Counted from the stretch's first letter, positions 15,736 through 23,975 are shown. The stretch: 33,666 bases of DNA from an uncultured Bacteroidales bacterium (GCA_902779535.1 CACZBX010000027.1:1-33666), one strand, 5' to 3'. Notes: generated from the letters alone by a model not told the origin. Made by a program: numbers and translations.

Positions 15736-15756
15736 TAAAGGTTAATCAGAAGAAAT

Positions 15757-16578
15757 ATGAGTGTACAGGCAGATTATATTACGCACATTGAGATTGTCGG
15801 TCTTTGGGGACGGAAAAATATCTCGTGGAATTTACGGCCGGATGTGAACATCCTGAGCGGTATCAATGGTATCGGGAAGAGTACAATCCTGAACAAGGCA
15901 GTCGACAAGTTGAGCTATCTTGAGGGTGGTGACCTGACGAACGGTGAGATGCCGGGCGTCTTCTTCAAGTTTTATCCTGAGGAGGCTACGACCATCCGCT
16001 ATGATGTGATCCGTAGCTTTGACCGTCCGCTGATTCACTCCGACCTGTTGGAGAAGATGGCCAATCAGAATGTGAAGACCGAGCTCGACTTCCAGTTGTA
16101 TCAGCTGCAGCGCAGATATCTGGATTATCAGGTGAACATCGGTAATCGGATGATAGAATGTCTTACATCAGGCTCCCCTGACAGTCAGGTGAAGGCCATG
16201 AAGATAGCGGAGGCCAAGCAGAACTTCCTGAATTTGGTGGATGAACTTTTCAAGGACACCAACAAGACCATTGTGCGCGACAGCAACGAGATTATCTTCA
16301 AGCAAGAAGGAGATATCCTTTATCCTTACCAGTTATCGTCGGGTGAAAAGCAAATGCTCGTCATCCTGCTTACAGTCCTTGTACAAGATAATCGTCATGG
16401 CGTCCTGTTCATGGATGAACCGGAGATTTCGTTGCATGTAGAATGGCAACAACGGCTGATAGGTATTATCAGGGAACTGAATCCGAATGTGCAAATCATT
16501 CTGACTACCCATTCGCCTGCTGTCATCATGGACGGTTGGATGGATGTCGTCACAGAGGTAAGTGATATTACGGAGTAA
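15757..16578 (+). CDS. ABC-type/SMC-like AAA ATPase (PARIS AriA-like partner)
   Basis: A compact soluble ATPase of 273 residues. It has Walker A GINGIGKST (35-43), an ABC signature LSSGEKQ (193-199), Walker B VLFMDEPEISLH (216-227) and the H-loop LTTHSP (249-254). There is no membrane segment, so it is not a transporter component. The arm between Walker A and the signature is short, about 150 residues. This AAA_15/AAA_21-like layout, followed directly by a DUF4435 gene, is that of PARIS, where AriA (ATPase) holds AriB (DUF4435/TOPRIM nuclease) until triggered by a phage anti-restriction protein. Here the ATPase is shorter than I recall for AriA, so it may be a distant branch. The next gene starts 11 bp downstream. 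The stop at 16576-16578 is intact. Confidence 0.88.
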   Translation: MSVQADYITHIEIVGLWGRKNISWNLRPDVNILSGINGIGKSTILNKAVDKLSYLEGGDLTNGEMPGVFFKFYPEEATTIRYDVIRSFDRPLIHSDLLEKMANQNVKTELDFQLYQLQRRYLDYQVNIGNRMIECLTSGSPDSQVKAMKIAEAKQNFLNLVDELFKDTNKTIVRDSNEIIFKQEGDILYPYQLSSGEKQMLVILLTVLVQDNRHGVLFMDEPEISLHVEWQQRLIGIIRELNPNVQIILTTHSPAVIMDGWMDVVTEVSDITE

Positions 16579-16589
16579 CACGGACGGAT

Positions 16590-17630
16590 ATGCCAAAGCG
16601 ACTGACTGACAATTTGAATTCTCTTTACATCGGAGCAGCGAACAGCATGCGCCCGAAGAAGTCGCGTCATAAGATTGTCGCTTACGTAGAGAGCTATGAT
16701 GACATCGCTTTCTGGCGTGACATACTGGGGGCTTTCGAGGACGAGAACCACTATTTCGAAGTCATGTTGCCTACCAATGATTCATTGGCAAAGGGAAAGA
16801 AAAAAGTTCTGGAGAACTTCTTGGGCGAGCGCCTGGGCGATAACATGATTGCCTGCGTGGATAGCGATTACGATTACGTCCTTCAAAACACCACATCAAC
16901 ATCCCGCTACATCAATAGAAACAACTATGTATTTCAGACGTATGCATACGCTATTGAGAACTATCAATGCTATGCCGAGTCACTTCATGAGGTCTGTGTG
17001 GAAGCAACCCTCAACGATCATCAGTTGATCGATTTCCCTGCGTTTTTGCGGCTTTATTCTCAGATAGTCTATCCATTGTTCTTGTGGTCGGTCTGGTTCT
17101 ACCGCAGACAGAGGCTGAATACCTTCTCGCTGACCGATCTCAACACAGTCATTAAGCTGGAGCGGGTGAGCGTATATCATCCGGAACGCAGCCTGGAGGA
17201 TTTGGGTAGGAAGGTGAATCGGAAACTGAACACGTTGCGTCAGAAACATAAAGGAGTAGAGGAACAACTGGAAGAGTTAGGTGCTGACCTGGCGAGGCTG
17301 GGCATCCGGCCCGAGAACACGTACCTGTTCATCCAGGGGCATCATCTAAAAGACAATGTCGTAAAAAAGATTCTTGAGCCGGTCTGTATTCTCCTTCGTA
17401 AGGAGCGTGAGAACGAGATTAACCAGCTGGCAAGCCATAACCTGCAATATCGGAACGAACTGTCGTGCTATCAGCAACGCCAGTTGAACGTGGACCTGGT
17501 ACTGAAGAAGAACAAACGCTTTAAGACTTGCCCGATATTTCAGAAGGTGCAGCAAGACTTGCAGGACTTCATGCATCGTATCAATGATGAAGAGGCAAGC
17601 AAAAAAGAAGATTCAATCAATTATTTATAA
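16590..17630 (+). CDS. DUF4435 / TOPRIM-like protein (PARIS AriB-like)
   Basis: A 346-residue soluble protein. The N-terminal third has the TOPRIM-like pattern: a beta strand ending in a glutamate and acidic pair, AYVESYDDIAFW (E34, D37, D38), then ACVDSDYDYVL with D91 and D93, and YAIENYQCY (about 120-128), a phrase typical of DUF4435. In AriB of PARIS the equivalent acids form a nuclease site that cleaves tRNA; that activity is inferred here. The C-terminal two thirds are helical, with a charged coiled-coil-like part at about 190-230 and basic stretches near the end. It is co-transcribed with the ATPase upstream and probably with pfkA 15 bp downstream. Base composition and spacing match the housekeeping neighbours, so recent transfer is not evident. 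Confidence 0.88.
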   Translation: MPKRLTDNLNSLYIGAANSMRPKKSRHKIVAYVESYDDIAFWRDILGAFEDENHYFEVMLPTNDSLAKGKKKVLENFLGERLGDNMIACVDSDYDYVLQNTTSTSRYINRNNYVFQTYAYAIENYQCYAESLHEVCVEATLNDHQLIDFPAFLRLYSQIVYPLFLWSVWFYRRQRLNTFSLTDLNTVIKLERVSVYHPERSLEDLGRKVNRKLNTLRQKHKGVEEQLEELGADLARLGIRPENTYLFIQGHHLKDNVVKKILEPVCILLRKERENEINQLASHNLQYRNELSCYQQRQLNVDLVLKKNKRFKTCPIFQKVQQDLQDFMHRINDEEASKKEDSINYL

Positions 17631-17645
17631 TGAAAGGATACGAAA

Positions 17646-18626
17646 ATGAGAACAATTAAATGCATCGGTGTCTTGACATCGGGAGGCGATGCGTCGGGCA
17701 TGAATGCGGCAATACGTGCCGTCACCCGCAGCGCCATTTGTAATGGATTCCGTGTAAAAGCAATCTATAGAGGCTACGAAGGCCTTATCAATGGAGAAAT
17801 AAAAGAGTTTACCACACAGGATGTCAGCAGCATTATCCAGCGTGGAGGTACGATCCTGAAGACCGCCCGCTCGAAAGCGTTCATGACTCCTGAGGGACGG
17901 CAGAAAGCATACGACACCCTGGTGAGGGAGGAGATCGATGCCCTCATCGTTATCGGTGGAAACGGTTCCTTGGCCGGAGCCAGAGAGTTCGCCCGCGAAT
18001 ATGATATCCCGTGCATCGGACTTCCGGGTACCATCGACAACGACTTGTATGGTACGGACATGACGATCGGATACGATACGGCCATGAATACCATTGTGGA
18101 ATGTGTGGACAAGATCCGTGATACGGCCACCTCGCACGACCGCATCTTCTTCGTTGAGGTGATGGGGCGTGACGCCGGCTTCCTGGCCCAGAACAGTGCC
18201 ATCGCATCGGGTGCCGAGGCCGCCATCATCCCGGAGGATCAGACCGATGTGGACCAGTTGGAGAAATTTATCGGCCGTGGCTTCCGCAAGACAAAGAATA
18301 GTAGTATCGTCATCGTCTCGGAAGGCAAGCAGGACGGAGGAGCCATGCACTATGCCGAACGTGTGAAGGCAGAATATCCGCAATATGATGTGCGCGTGTC
18401 AATCCTTGGGCACTTGCAGCGTGGTGGATCGCCTACCGCTGCCGACCGTATTTTGGCCAGCCGACTGGGAGTAGGGGCTATCGATGCCTTGCTGGAAGGT
18501 CAACGCAACGTGATGGTTGGCATACAGAATAATCAGATTGTATATGTCCCGTTCATCAACGCAGTCAAGAAAGATAAGCCTATCGACCGTTCACTGATTC
18601 GCGTACTCGACGAGCTGTCTATCTAA
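17646..18626 (+). CDS. pfkA: 6-phosphofructokinase, ATP-dependent type
   Basis: Phosphorylates fructose 6-phosphate to fructose 1,6-bisphosphate in glycolysis. The 326-residue length matches bacterial PfkA. Seen are the N-terminal [22 protein letters not shown] (104-108), catalytic PGTIDND with D131, the MGRDAG substrate motif, and [10 protein letters not shown]. The residue after the first two glycines is Asn where E. coli has Asp103 (GGDGS), a Mg-ATP ligand position. The following Gly (107) is the residue that marks ATP-type rather than pyrophosphate-type enzymes. Bacteroidales often carry more than one pfkA, and this may be a variant with altered kinetics. It lies 15 bp after the DUF4435 gene and 8 bp before the glycerophosphodiesterase gene, so all four are probably one transcript. 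Confidence 0.95.
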   Translation: MRTIKCIGVLTSGGDASGMNAAIRAVTRSAICNGFRVKAIYRGYEGLINGEIKEFTTQDVSSIIQRGGTILKTARSKAFMTPEGRQKAYDTLVREEIDALIVIGGNGSLAGAREFAREYDIPCIGLPGTIDNDLYGTDMTIGYDTAMNTIVECVDKIRDTATSHDRIFFVEVMGRDAGFLAQNSAIASGAEAAIIPEDQTDVDQLEKFIGRGFRKTKNSSIVIVSEGKQDGGAMHYAERVKAEYPQYDVRVSILGHLQRGGSPTAADRILASRLGVGAIDALLEGQRNVMVGIQNNQIVYVPFINAVKKDKPIDRSLIRVLDELSI

Positions 18627-18634
18627 TATAAGGT

Positions 18635-19549
18635 ATGAGAAAGATTCTTTTGGCCATAGCACTGCTGTCCTCTACTTTTGCTTCGGCACAGACCACTCGC
18701 AGCATCCGCGAGATCAGGAATATCCAGGATGATGGCTATATCTTCGTGGCTGCTCACCGGGCCGACTGGAAGTATGCTCCCGAGAACTCGTTGCAGGGGT
18801 TGAAGAACGCGATCTTCTTTGGTGCCGATCTGATTGAGACGGATGTGCGTCAGACTATGGATGGACACTTCATCATGATGCACGACGCCACGGTCGACCG
18901 CATGACAAACGGCACGGGGACCATCTCGGAGATGACGCTCGACGAGATCCGCAAGTTGCGCTTGCGTACCAATTGGGGACAAAGCACTCAGCATCCTGTA
19001 GCCACGCTGGAGGAGTTTATTGCCGAGGCTCGGGGACGTGCATACCTTTACCTGGATAAGGCGGGGATCGACCTACCGGGCAGGGAAGAGGGGTCTACAG
19101 TACGCGACTTGCTGGAGGTGCTTCGCAAACATGATGCCTTGAAGGAAGCTGTCTTTGTACTCGATTGGCCTTACGAGAAGGCACGCCGCATCTTCGGCGC
19201 TGCTTTGGATAGTGTGGTTTACTGTCCGGTCATCGAGGAGAAGATCCCGCATCTTTCCGAATATGTCGATGAATACATCCGGCAGCTGCATCCCGTGGCT
19301 TTCCAGTTCCGAATGGCATCGCTCGACTCTGAGACTTACCGACTGCTCCCTCATGTGCTGGCATCCGGCTCACGGGCCTTTGTGGCTGCCACTTGGCCCT
19401 TGCATACGGCAGGACATGACGACGATGTCTCTATCTTCCGCCGTCCATCCGAAGGGTGGGGCTGGCTCATCGACCAAGGCTTTACCGTGTTGGAAACCAA
19501 TTTTCCGAAAGATCTGATCCAGTACTTGAGCAGCGAACGCCGCCATTAG
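18635..19549 (+). CDS. Secreted glycerophosphodiester phosphodiesterase
   Basis: Hydrolyses glycerophosphodiesters to glycerol 3-phosphate and an alcohol, probably in the periplasm. The 304-residue protein starts with a Sec signal peptide ending near FASAQ (residues 1-19). The GDPD TIM-barrel signature follows: AHRADWKYAPENS with H41, R42, E50 and N51; DLIETDVR with E69 and D71; MMHDATVDRMTNGTG with H83. The strand LYLDKAG stands where many relatives have IELK. The C-terminal FTVLETNFPKDLIQYL is typical of the family. It is last in the pfkA operon and is followed by 734 bp of gene-free, palindrome-rich DNA. Confidence 0.93.
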   Translation: MRKILLAIALLSSTFASAQTTRSIREIRNIQDDGYIFVAAHRADWKYAPENSLQGLKNAIFFGADLIETDVRQTMDGHFIMMHDATVDRMTNGTGTISEMTLDEIRKLRLRTNWGQSTQHPVATLEEFIAEARGRAYLYLDKAGIDLPGREEGSTVRDLLEVLRKHDALKEAVFVLDWPYEKARRIFGAALDSVVYCPVIEEKIPHLSEYVDEYIRQLHPVAFQFRMASLDSETYRLLPHVLASGSRAFVAATWPLHTAGHDDDVSIFRRPSEGWGWLIDQGFTVLETNFPKDLIQYLSSERRH

Positions 19550-19600
19550 TTACTTCCCTTAAATACAAATCCGCAATTTTCATTGCTTTGTCGCTATATC

Positions 19601-19700
19601 CTCGGGGATTTGCAATCCCCGAGGTATTAAATGCGGATATGCTATCCGCGCGGGTCGCAGACCCGCAGTTACTCCCCCTGTGGATTGCAAATTCACAGGG
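19601..19700 (+). repeat. Modular palindromic intergenic repeat, copy D
   Basis: All four modules are present in the usual order: module 1 (19601-19623, CTCGGGGAT with ATCCCCGAG), module 2 (19633-19649), module 3 (19650-19666) and module 4 (19676-19700). Several loops differ from copies A-C while both arms remain complementary, so base changes have been compensated. That argues for selection on, or mobilisation as, folded structure. Confidence 0.85.
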
Positions 19701-19734
19701 ACAAGTGATCCACAGGAACAAATGTTTACATTAT

Positions 19735-19955
19735 CGTTTCTGTTATCGTAAATTATGTTTCGGCCTTAAGCAAAAAAGCGTGTAGAAAATTGAAGATGTT
19801 TTCCGTGAAGAACGAGCCTCGTTCAAGCGAGCGGAGCGAGGGCGTTTGGCGAGTTCAGGAAAACATGCTTCGATTTTTAGCTTTTTTGCGATCAGCCGGC
19901 GAGTTTCTTCTTTGGTTCGGTTTCTTCTTTGCTCGTGCAAAGAAGAAATGAACAT
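19735..19955. other. Gene-free segment with an internal perfect hairpin
   Basis: This stretch has no credible gene; the minus-strand frame through it is Lys/Arg-rich without a recognisable domain. It contains a G/C-richer patch with repeated CGAGC/GAGCG words (about 19810-19845). It also holds a perfect 12-bp hairpin, TTTCTTCTTTGC (19921-19932), loop TCGT, and the complement (19937-19948). It may be a second kind of dispersed element, but no other copy is in this window. Confidence 0.45.
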
Positions 19956-19956
19956 G

Positions 19957-20016
19957 ACAATCCGCGCGGGTCACAGACCCGCAATTACTCCCCCAGTGGA
20001 TTCGGAAATCCACAGG
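19957..20016 (+). repeat. Modular palindromic intergenic repeat, copy E (truncated)
   Basis: Half of module 2 (CAATCCGC), full module 3 (19966-19982) and module 4 (19993-20016) remain. The left end is cut exactly after the hairpin at 19921-19948, suggesting that element interrupted a repeat or sits at a breakpoint. Confidence 0.8.
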
Positions 20017-20156
20017 AACGAAGCGGGCGGTTTGATGAAAGCATCAAAACTTGTCGAAATCAGTGATAGTAATAAACGAACTGTTCGTGTCGTTTCGGTG
20101 TTTTGTTGGAATAATTTATCAAAGTTGAGGCTGGAGAAGTGAATGTCTCTTTACGG

Positions 20157-20223
20157 CCGGTTTTTAATTGGCGCGCGCCAATTAAAAATCGGTGGGCGCC
20201 GATTTGTAAATTGGTGCCCACCG
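20157..20223. other. Two adjacent long hairpins between convergent genes
   Basis: The first is a perfect 28-bp palindrome (20161-20188; half-site TTTTTAATTGGCGC), extended outward by CCGG and TCGG. The second pairs CGGTGGGCGCC (20190-20200) with GGTGCCCACCG (20213-20223) around a 12-base loop, with one G-U. They lie about 60 bp past the stop of the minus-strand gph gene (ends 20284) and may act as a transcription barrier for both directions. The perfect palindrome could also be a protein-binding site. Confidence 0.8.
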
Positions 20224-20283
20224 GTTCATTTATCGACCGTGACCGATTTTTATATGAAGGATATCGTTTGTAAAGAAATCTGC

Positions 20284-20931
20284 CTAAATATAAGCGAGTA
20301 GGTCGGAGGCTTTGTCGATGATGGCAAAGGGATGTCCTTCTTCCAGTTCGGTACGCGGACGGAATCCCCAGGTAACTCCGATGCCATCCACCTTTGCATG
20401 GAGTGCAGTCTGCATGTCCACGTTCGAGTCGCCTACGTAGAGCACATCTTCAGGCTGCACGCCGGCGAGTTTGATAATCTCGTGGACAATCTGTGGGTCG
20501 GGCTTGCGAGGAATCCCTTCCCGCTGACCGAGGATGGCCGTGAAGCGGATGTCGGGGAAGAAGTGAGGAATCAGTTTCCCTGTTGCACGCTGGTACTTGT
20601 TTGACGCCACGGCAATCTGGATCCCTTTCTGCTGCAGCGTATTCAGGAGTTCCGGAATTCCGGGATATGGGCGTGTCAGGTCGGCACAGTGCACATCGTA
20701 GTAGGGGATGAAGCTCTGGCGGATACGAAGCACGTTCGTCTCCGTCTTCTCTCCATCGGGTAAGGCCCGCTCAAACAGTTTGTTGATCCCGTTGCCCACG
20801 AAGAACCGGTACTCCTCCGTGGCATGTTGTGGATAGCCGTTGGCTGCCAGCGCATGATTCGTGGCCGAGGCCAAGTCGGCAATCGTATTCAGTAAGGTTC
20901 CGTCTAGGTCAAAGATAATGAGTTTTTTCAT
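20284..20931 (-). CDS. gph: HAD phosphatase, phosphoglycolate phosphatase-like
   Basis: A 215-residue cytoplasmic phosphatase. HAD motif I is IFDLDGTLLNT with nucleophile D8 and D10. Motif II is IAVASNKY. The motif III lysine is in PRKPDPQI, and motif IV is YVGDSNVDM. The cap between motifs I and II is the helical C1 type of Gph and beta-phosphoglucomutase relatives. Phosphoglycolate is the conventional call, but related enzymes act on other phosphates. Its ATG overlaps the tyrA stop by four bases (ATGA), so it is the last gene of the aromatic amino acid operon; whether it has a metabolic link to that pathway is unknown. Confidence 0.9.
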   Translation of the reverse strand: MKKLIIFDLDGTLLNTIADLASATNHALAANGYPQHATEEYRFFVGNGINKLFERALPDGEKTETNVLRIRQSFIPYYDVHCADLTRPYPGIPELLNTLQQKGIQIAVASNKYQRATGKLIPHFFPDIRFTAILGQREGIPRKPDPQIVHEIIKLAGVQPEDVLYVGDSNVDMQTALHAKVDGIGVTWGFRPRTELEEGHPFAIIDKASDLLAYI

Positions 20932-21701
20932 TTGATATGTGCCCTAATTTTCTCCAGATAAGCATGCATTCCTTCTGCATCTTTCTGCGAGATGATGTTC
21001 AATAAATCGTTTAACTCGGTGCGAATCTTCTCGACTTGAGCCGGTGTCCTCGGATTGAACAGGATCTCCTGCAAGAGGTAATCATCCTCGCTCAATACTC
21101 CCTTGGCAATCTTCATGTGACGCTTGAAAGTCGTTCCAGGGGCATCCTGATGCTTCATCACAGCGGCAAAGACGAAGGTCGATACGAAGGGGATCGACAG
21201 GGAATAGGCCACGGTGTCATCGTGTTCATCGAACGTGTACTCGAAGATGTGAAGTCCGAGACCCTGGTACAGATCCTTGAAGAAGATCTTTCCCAGATGG
21301 TCGCCCTCGCTGATGATGATGGCGTTCTCGTTGCTCAGTTGGTCGAGGTTGGCAAATGTAGGGCCGAACATCGGGTGAGTAGATACGTAGCGGAAGCCGG
21401 ATGCTTCGTAGTAATCCTTCAATCCGGTCTTCACGGACGAGATATCGCTGATGATACAGTCCTTAGGCAGATGCGGCAGCACCTGGTTGAACGCATCGAT
21501 GGTATACTTCACCGTTGCGGCGTTGATGACCAGTTCCGGGCGGAACTCATCGATCTCCTCCAGCTTGGTGAAGCGGAGGCAGTTGTAGATGAAGCGCAGT
21601 CGCTTGGGATTGATCTCGTATACGGCTACCTCGTGCTGAAAACTCAGGACGTCGGTGAAGAAGGAGCCCATCTTTCCGGCTCCAAGAATCAATATTCTCA
21701 T
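20928..21701 (-). CDS. tyrA: Prephenate dehydrogenase (TyrA family)
   Basis: Oxidatively decarboxylates prephenate to 4-hydroxyphenylpyruvate on the way to tyrosine. The 257-residue protein opens with the NAD(P) loop ILGAGKMG (5-12), then VAVYEINPKR. ISDISSVKTG and STHPMFGPT are the prephenate-binding region of the family (the serine after D and the HPMFGP motif). The helical dimer domain follows. I start at MRILILGAGK (21701), because the Rossmann motif must lie at the N-terminus; the longer frame to 21818 runs back into the upstream gene. It lies 10 bp after the DAHP synthase/chorismate mutase gene and overlaps gph by four bases. Confidence 0.93.
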   Translation of the reverse strand: MRILILGAGKMGSFFTDVLSFQHEVAVYEINPKRLRFIYNCLRFTKLEEIDEFRPELVINAATVKYTIDAFNQVLPHLPKDCIISDISSVKTGLKDYYEASGFRYVSTHPMFGPTFANLDQLSNENAIIISEGDHLGKIFFKDLYQGLGLHIFEYTFDEHDDTVAYSLSIPFVSTFVFAAVMKHQDAPGTTFKRHMKIAKGVLSEDDYLLQEILFNPRTPAQVEKIRTELNDLLNIISQKDAEGMHAYLEKIRAHIK

Positions 21702-21711
21702 AGTGCGAATC

Positions 21712-22779
21712 TTATTGGTTGATGATTTCCAGCTGCTGGCGTACACTCTCTTCGTGGATGGCCACAAATACTTTCTTGATAAACTCTGCACCCATTCCGC
21801 AAAGCGTTCCCTGTGCACCGCGCTTCTCCAGGATCTCGTTGTAGCGCACTGGTTGCAGCACGGTCATGTCATGCTCTTTCTTGAATGTACCGATTTCCCG
21901 GCAGATACGCATCCGCTTGGCAAGTATCTCGATGACTTGGTCGTCACATTCGTCAATCTGACTTCTCAGTTCGCGAAGGCTCTCTGTTGTCTGCTTGACA
22001 TCGCGGATGACCAGGAGGTTGAGGATATAATCCAGCACGTCGGGAGTAACCTGTTGGGCAGCATCGCTCCATGCATTATCAGGACTGCAGTGCGACTCGA
22101 CGATGAGGCCGTCGAAGCCGAGGTCCATTGCCTGCTGGCAGAGTGGAGCCACGAGTTCTCGCTTACCGCCGATGTGACTCGGGTCGCAGAAGATCGGCAT
22201 GTTCGGCAGGCGGCGACGCAGCTCAATGGGGATGTGCCACTGTGGAATGTTGCGGTAGATCTTCTTGTCGAACGAGGAGAAGCCGCGATGGATGACTGCC
22301 ATCCGTTTGATACCGGCTCCGTTGATACGTTCCAAGGCACCGATCCAGAGTTCCAGGTCGGGGTTCACCGGGTTCTTCACGAGTACAGGGATGTCGACAC
22401 CTCTCAAGGCGTCGGCAATTTCTTGTACGGCGAACGGGTTGGCTGTGGTGCGGGCACCGATCCAAAGGATGTCGATGCCGGCTTTCAGACATTCCTCCAC
22501 ATGCTTGGCGTTGGCCACTTCGGTGGTGGTCAGCATGCCCGTCTCTTGCTTTACTCGCTGCATCCAGGGCAGACCTTTCACACCAATACCTTCGAAACCT
22601 CCTGGCTTGGTACGAGGCTTCCAGATGCCTGCACGGAATATCTTAATACCTTTCTTCGCCAGTTGGGTGGCGGTGGTCATCACTTGTTCTTCAGTCTCAG
22701 CACTACAAGGTCCTGCGATCACAATCGGTCTTGTAGGTTCTACGCCCGGGAGGGCGAGGGGTTTTAATTCAAGTTCCAT
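21712..22779 (-). CDS. aroF: Fused DAHP synthase and chorismate mutase
   Basis: A bifunctional 355-residue enzyme. Residues 1-250 are a type I-beta (KDO8PS-like) DAHP synthase: IAGPCSAE (21-28), RAGIWKPRTKPGGFEG, WIGARTTANPFAVQE, LVKNPVNPD, and FCDPSHIGGKRE with metal-binding His. It makes DAHP from PEP and erythrose 4-phosphate, the first step of the shikimate pathway. Residues about 265-355 are an AroQ-type chorismate mutase (LRELRSQIDECDDQVIEILAKR), which makes prephenate. The two activities thus sit at the two ends of the common pathway, and in related fusions the mutase domain gives feedback control by prephenate. The gene symbol follows one convention; others use aroA or aroG. It lies 17 bp after the aminotransferase gene. 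Confidence 0.94.
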   Translation of the reverse strand: MELELKPLALPGVEPTRPIVIAGPCSAETEEQVMTTATQLAKKGIKIFRAGIWKPRTKPGGFEGIGVKGLPWMQRVKQETGMLTTTEVANAKHVEECLKAGIDILWIGARTTANPFAVQEIADALRGVDIPVLVKNPVNPDLELWIGALERINGAGIKRMAVIHRGFSSFDKKIYRNIPQWHIPIELRRRLPNMPIFCDPSHIGGKRELVAPLCQQAMDLGFDGLIVESHCSPDNAWSDAAQQVTPDVLDYILNLLVIRDVKQTTESLRELRSQIDECDDQVIEILAKRMRICREIGTFKKEHDMTVLQPVRYNEILEKRGAQGTLCGMGAEFIKKVFVAIHEESVRQQLEIINQ

Positions 22780-22796
22780 ATATGTTCTGTTTTACT

Positions 22797-23975
22797 TTAC
22801 AAAATTTGTTGGATGCGTTGCAGCGCTTCCTTGATTTTCTCTTCCTTCGCACAGAGCGAGATGCGGATATATCGGTTGCCGTTGCTGCCGAAGATAAATC
22901 CCGGGGTAATGAACACGCGGGCTTTGTGGAGGATCTTCTCCGTGAGTTGCTCCACATCGGCGTAGTGGTCGGGGATACGTCCCCAAAGGAACATCCCCAC
23001 TTGCTCGGGGTCGAAGGTGCATCCCAGCGTTGTCATGATCTGTTCAGCCAGGTTCCGCCGACGTTGGTACACATCGAAGTTATAGGTAGCGTGCCATTCT
23101 TCCGAGTTGTGGTAGGCTTGCGCCGCAGCCAGTTGCATAGGACGGAACATGCCGTTGTCGATGTTGCTCTTGATCTTCAGTATCCACTGGATGAACTGGG
23201 CATTGCTCGACAGCATGCCGAATCGCCATCCCGGCATGTTATGGCTCTTACTCATGGAGTTGAACTCGATGCAGCAGTCCTTTGCTCCCGGCACGTTGAG
23301 GATGCTGATGGGTTTTTTGTTCAAGATAAAACTGTACGGGTTGTCGTTCACCACCACGATGTGATGCCGGCGAGCGAAGTCGACAATGCGCGCATACAGC
23401 TCCATGCTCGCATTTCCTCCGGTCGGCATGTTCGGATAGTTCGTCCACATCAGTTTTACTTTGCTCAGGTCCATCTTTTCCAGCGCAACGAAATCGGGTT
23501 GCCAGTGATTGTTCTCCAGAAGGTCGTAGTAAACGATGTCACTTCCCAAGATTTTGTTCACGGCCGCATAGGTCGGGTAGCCTGGGTTCGGTATCAGTAC
23601 TTGGTCGCCTGGGTTGACAAAGGCCAAGGTAACATGCAGTATTCCTTCCTTTGACCCAATGAGGGGTTGAATCTCTGTGTTCGGGTCCAAGTCCACATTA
23701 TACCAGCGCTTGTACCAGTCGGCCATGGCCTGACGAAGTTCGGGGATGCCGACGGTAGGCATATAGCCGTGTGCATTCGGTTTCTGTGCTTCTTCGCACA
23801 GCACCTTGATGGTCTCTTCCGAAGGCGGCATATCGGGACTTCCGATAGCCAGGCTGATGATGTCCTTGCCTTCGGCATTCATCTTTGCCACTTCCTTCAG
23901 TTTCCGACTGAAATAATATTCGCTGACATTTGCCAGACGGTCGGCTGGCTTTATGTTATATGGTTGATTTGCCAT
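22797..23975 (-). CDS. PLP-dependent aminotransferase, class I fold
   Basis: A 392-residue aminotransferase of the aspartate/aromatic type. LIGSKEGILH binds the PLP phosphate, YPNMPTGG (180-187) and VVVNDNPYSF (207-216) hold the ring, and K243 in NSMSKSHNMPGWRFG is the Schiff-base lysine. R386-type carboxylate binding is in NRYIRISLCAKEE. Between the prephenate dehydratase and DAHP synthase genes, the likely job is transamination of phenylpyruvate and 4-hydroxyphenylpyruvate. Sequence alone cannot exclude LL-diaminopimelate-like or other specificity. Its first 20 bases overlap the end of pheA. Confidence 0.9.
   Translation of the reverse strand: MANQPYNIKPADRLANVSEYYFSRKLKEVAKMNAEGKDIISLAIGSPDMPPSEETIKVLCEEAQKPNAHGYMPTVGIPELRQAMADWYKRWYNVDLDPNTEIQPLIGSKEGILHVTLAFVNPGDQVLIPNPGYPTYAAVNKILGSDIVYYDLLENNHWQPDFVALEKMDLSKVKLMWTNYPNMPTGGNASMELYARIVDFARRHHIVVVNDNPYSFILNKKPISILNVPGAKDCCIEFNSMSKSHNMPGWRFGMLSSNAQFIQWILKIKSNIDNGMFRPMQLAAAQAYHNSEEWHATYNFDVYQRRRNLAEQIMTTLGCTFDPEQVGMFLWGRIPDHYADVEQLTEKILHKARVFITPGFIFGSNGNRYIRISLCAKEEKIKEALQRIQQIL

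Noticed and set aside
15757-16578. ABC transporter ATPase that could serve the ATPase-less exporter at 27241-32110
   Set aside because: Its arm between Walker A and the signature, and its DUF4435 partner, fit the SMC/AriA-like soluble class, not exporter nucleotide-binding domains; it is also 10 kb away.
19743-19955. Minus-strand 70-aa basic open frame
   Set aside because: It lies wholly in the gene-free segment, crosses the perfect hairpin and repeat boundary, and shows no domain or promoter.
21655-22767. Long plus-strand open frame opposite tyrA and the DAHP synthase fusion
   Set aside because: It is a shadow frame: the minus-strand genes carry all the conserved enzyme motifs, and the plus frame has no family signature.
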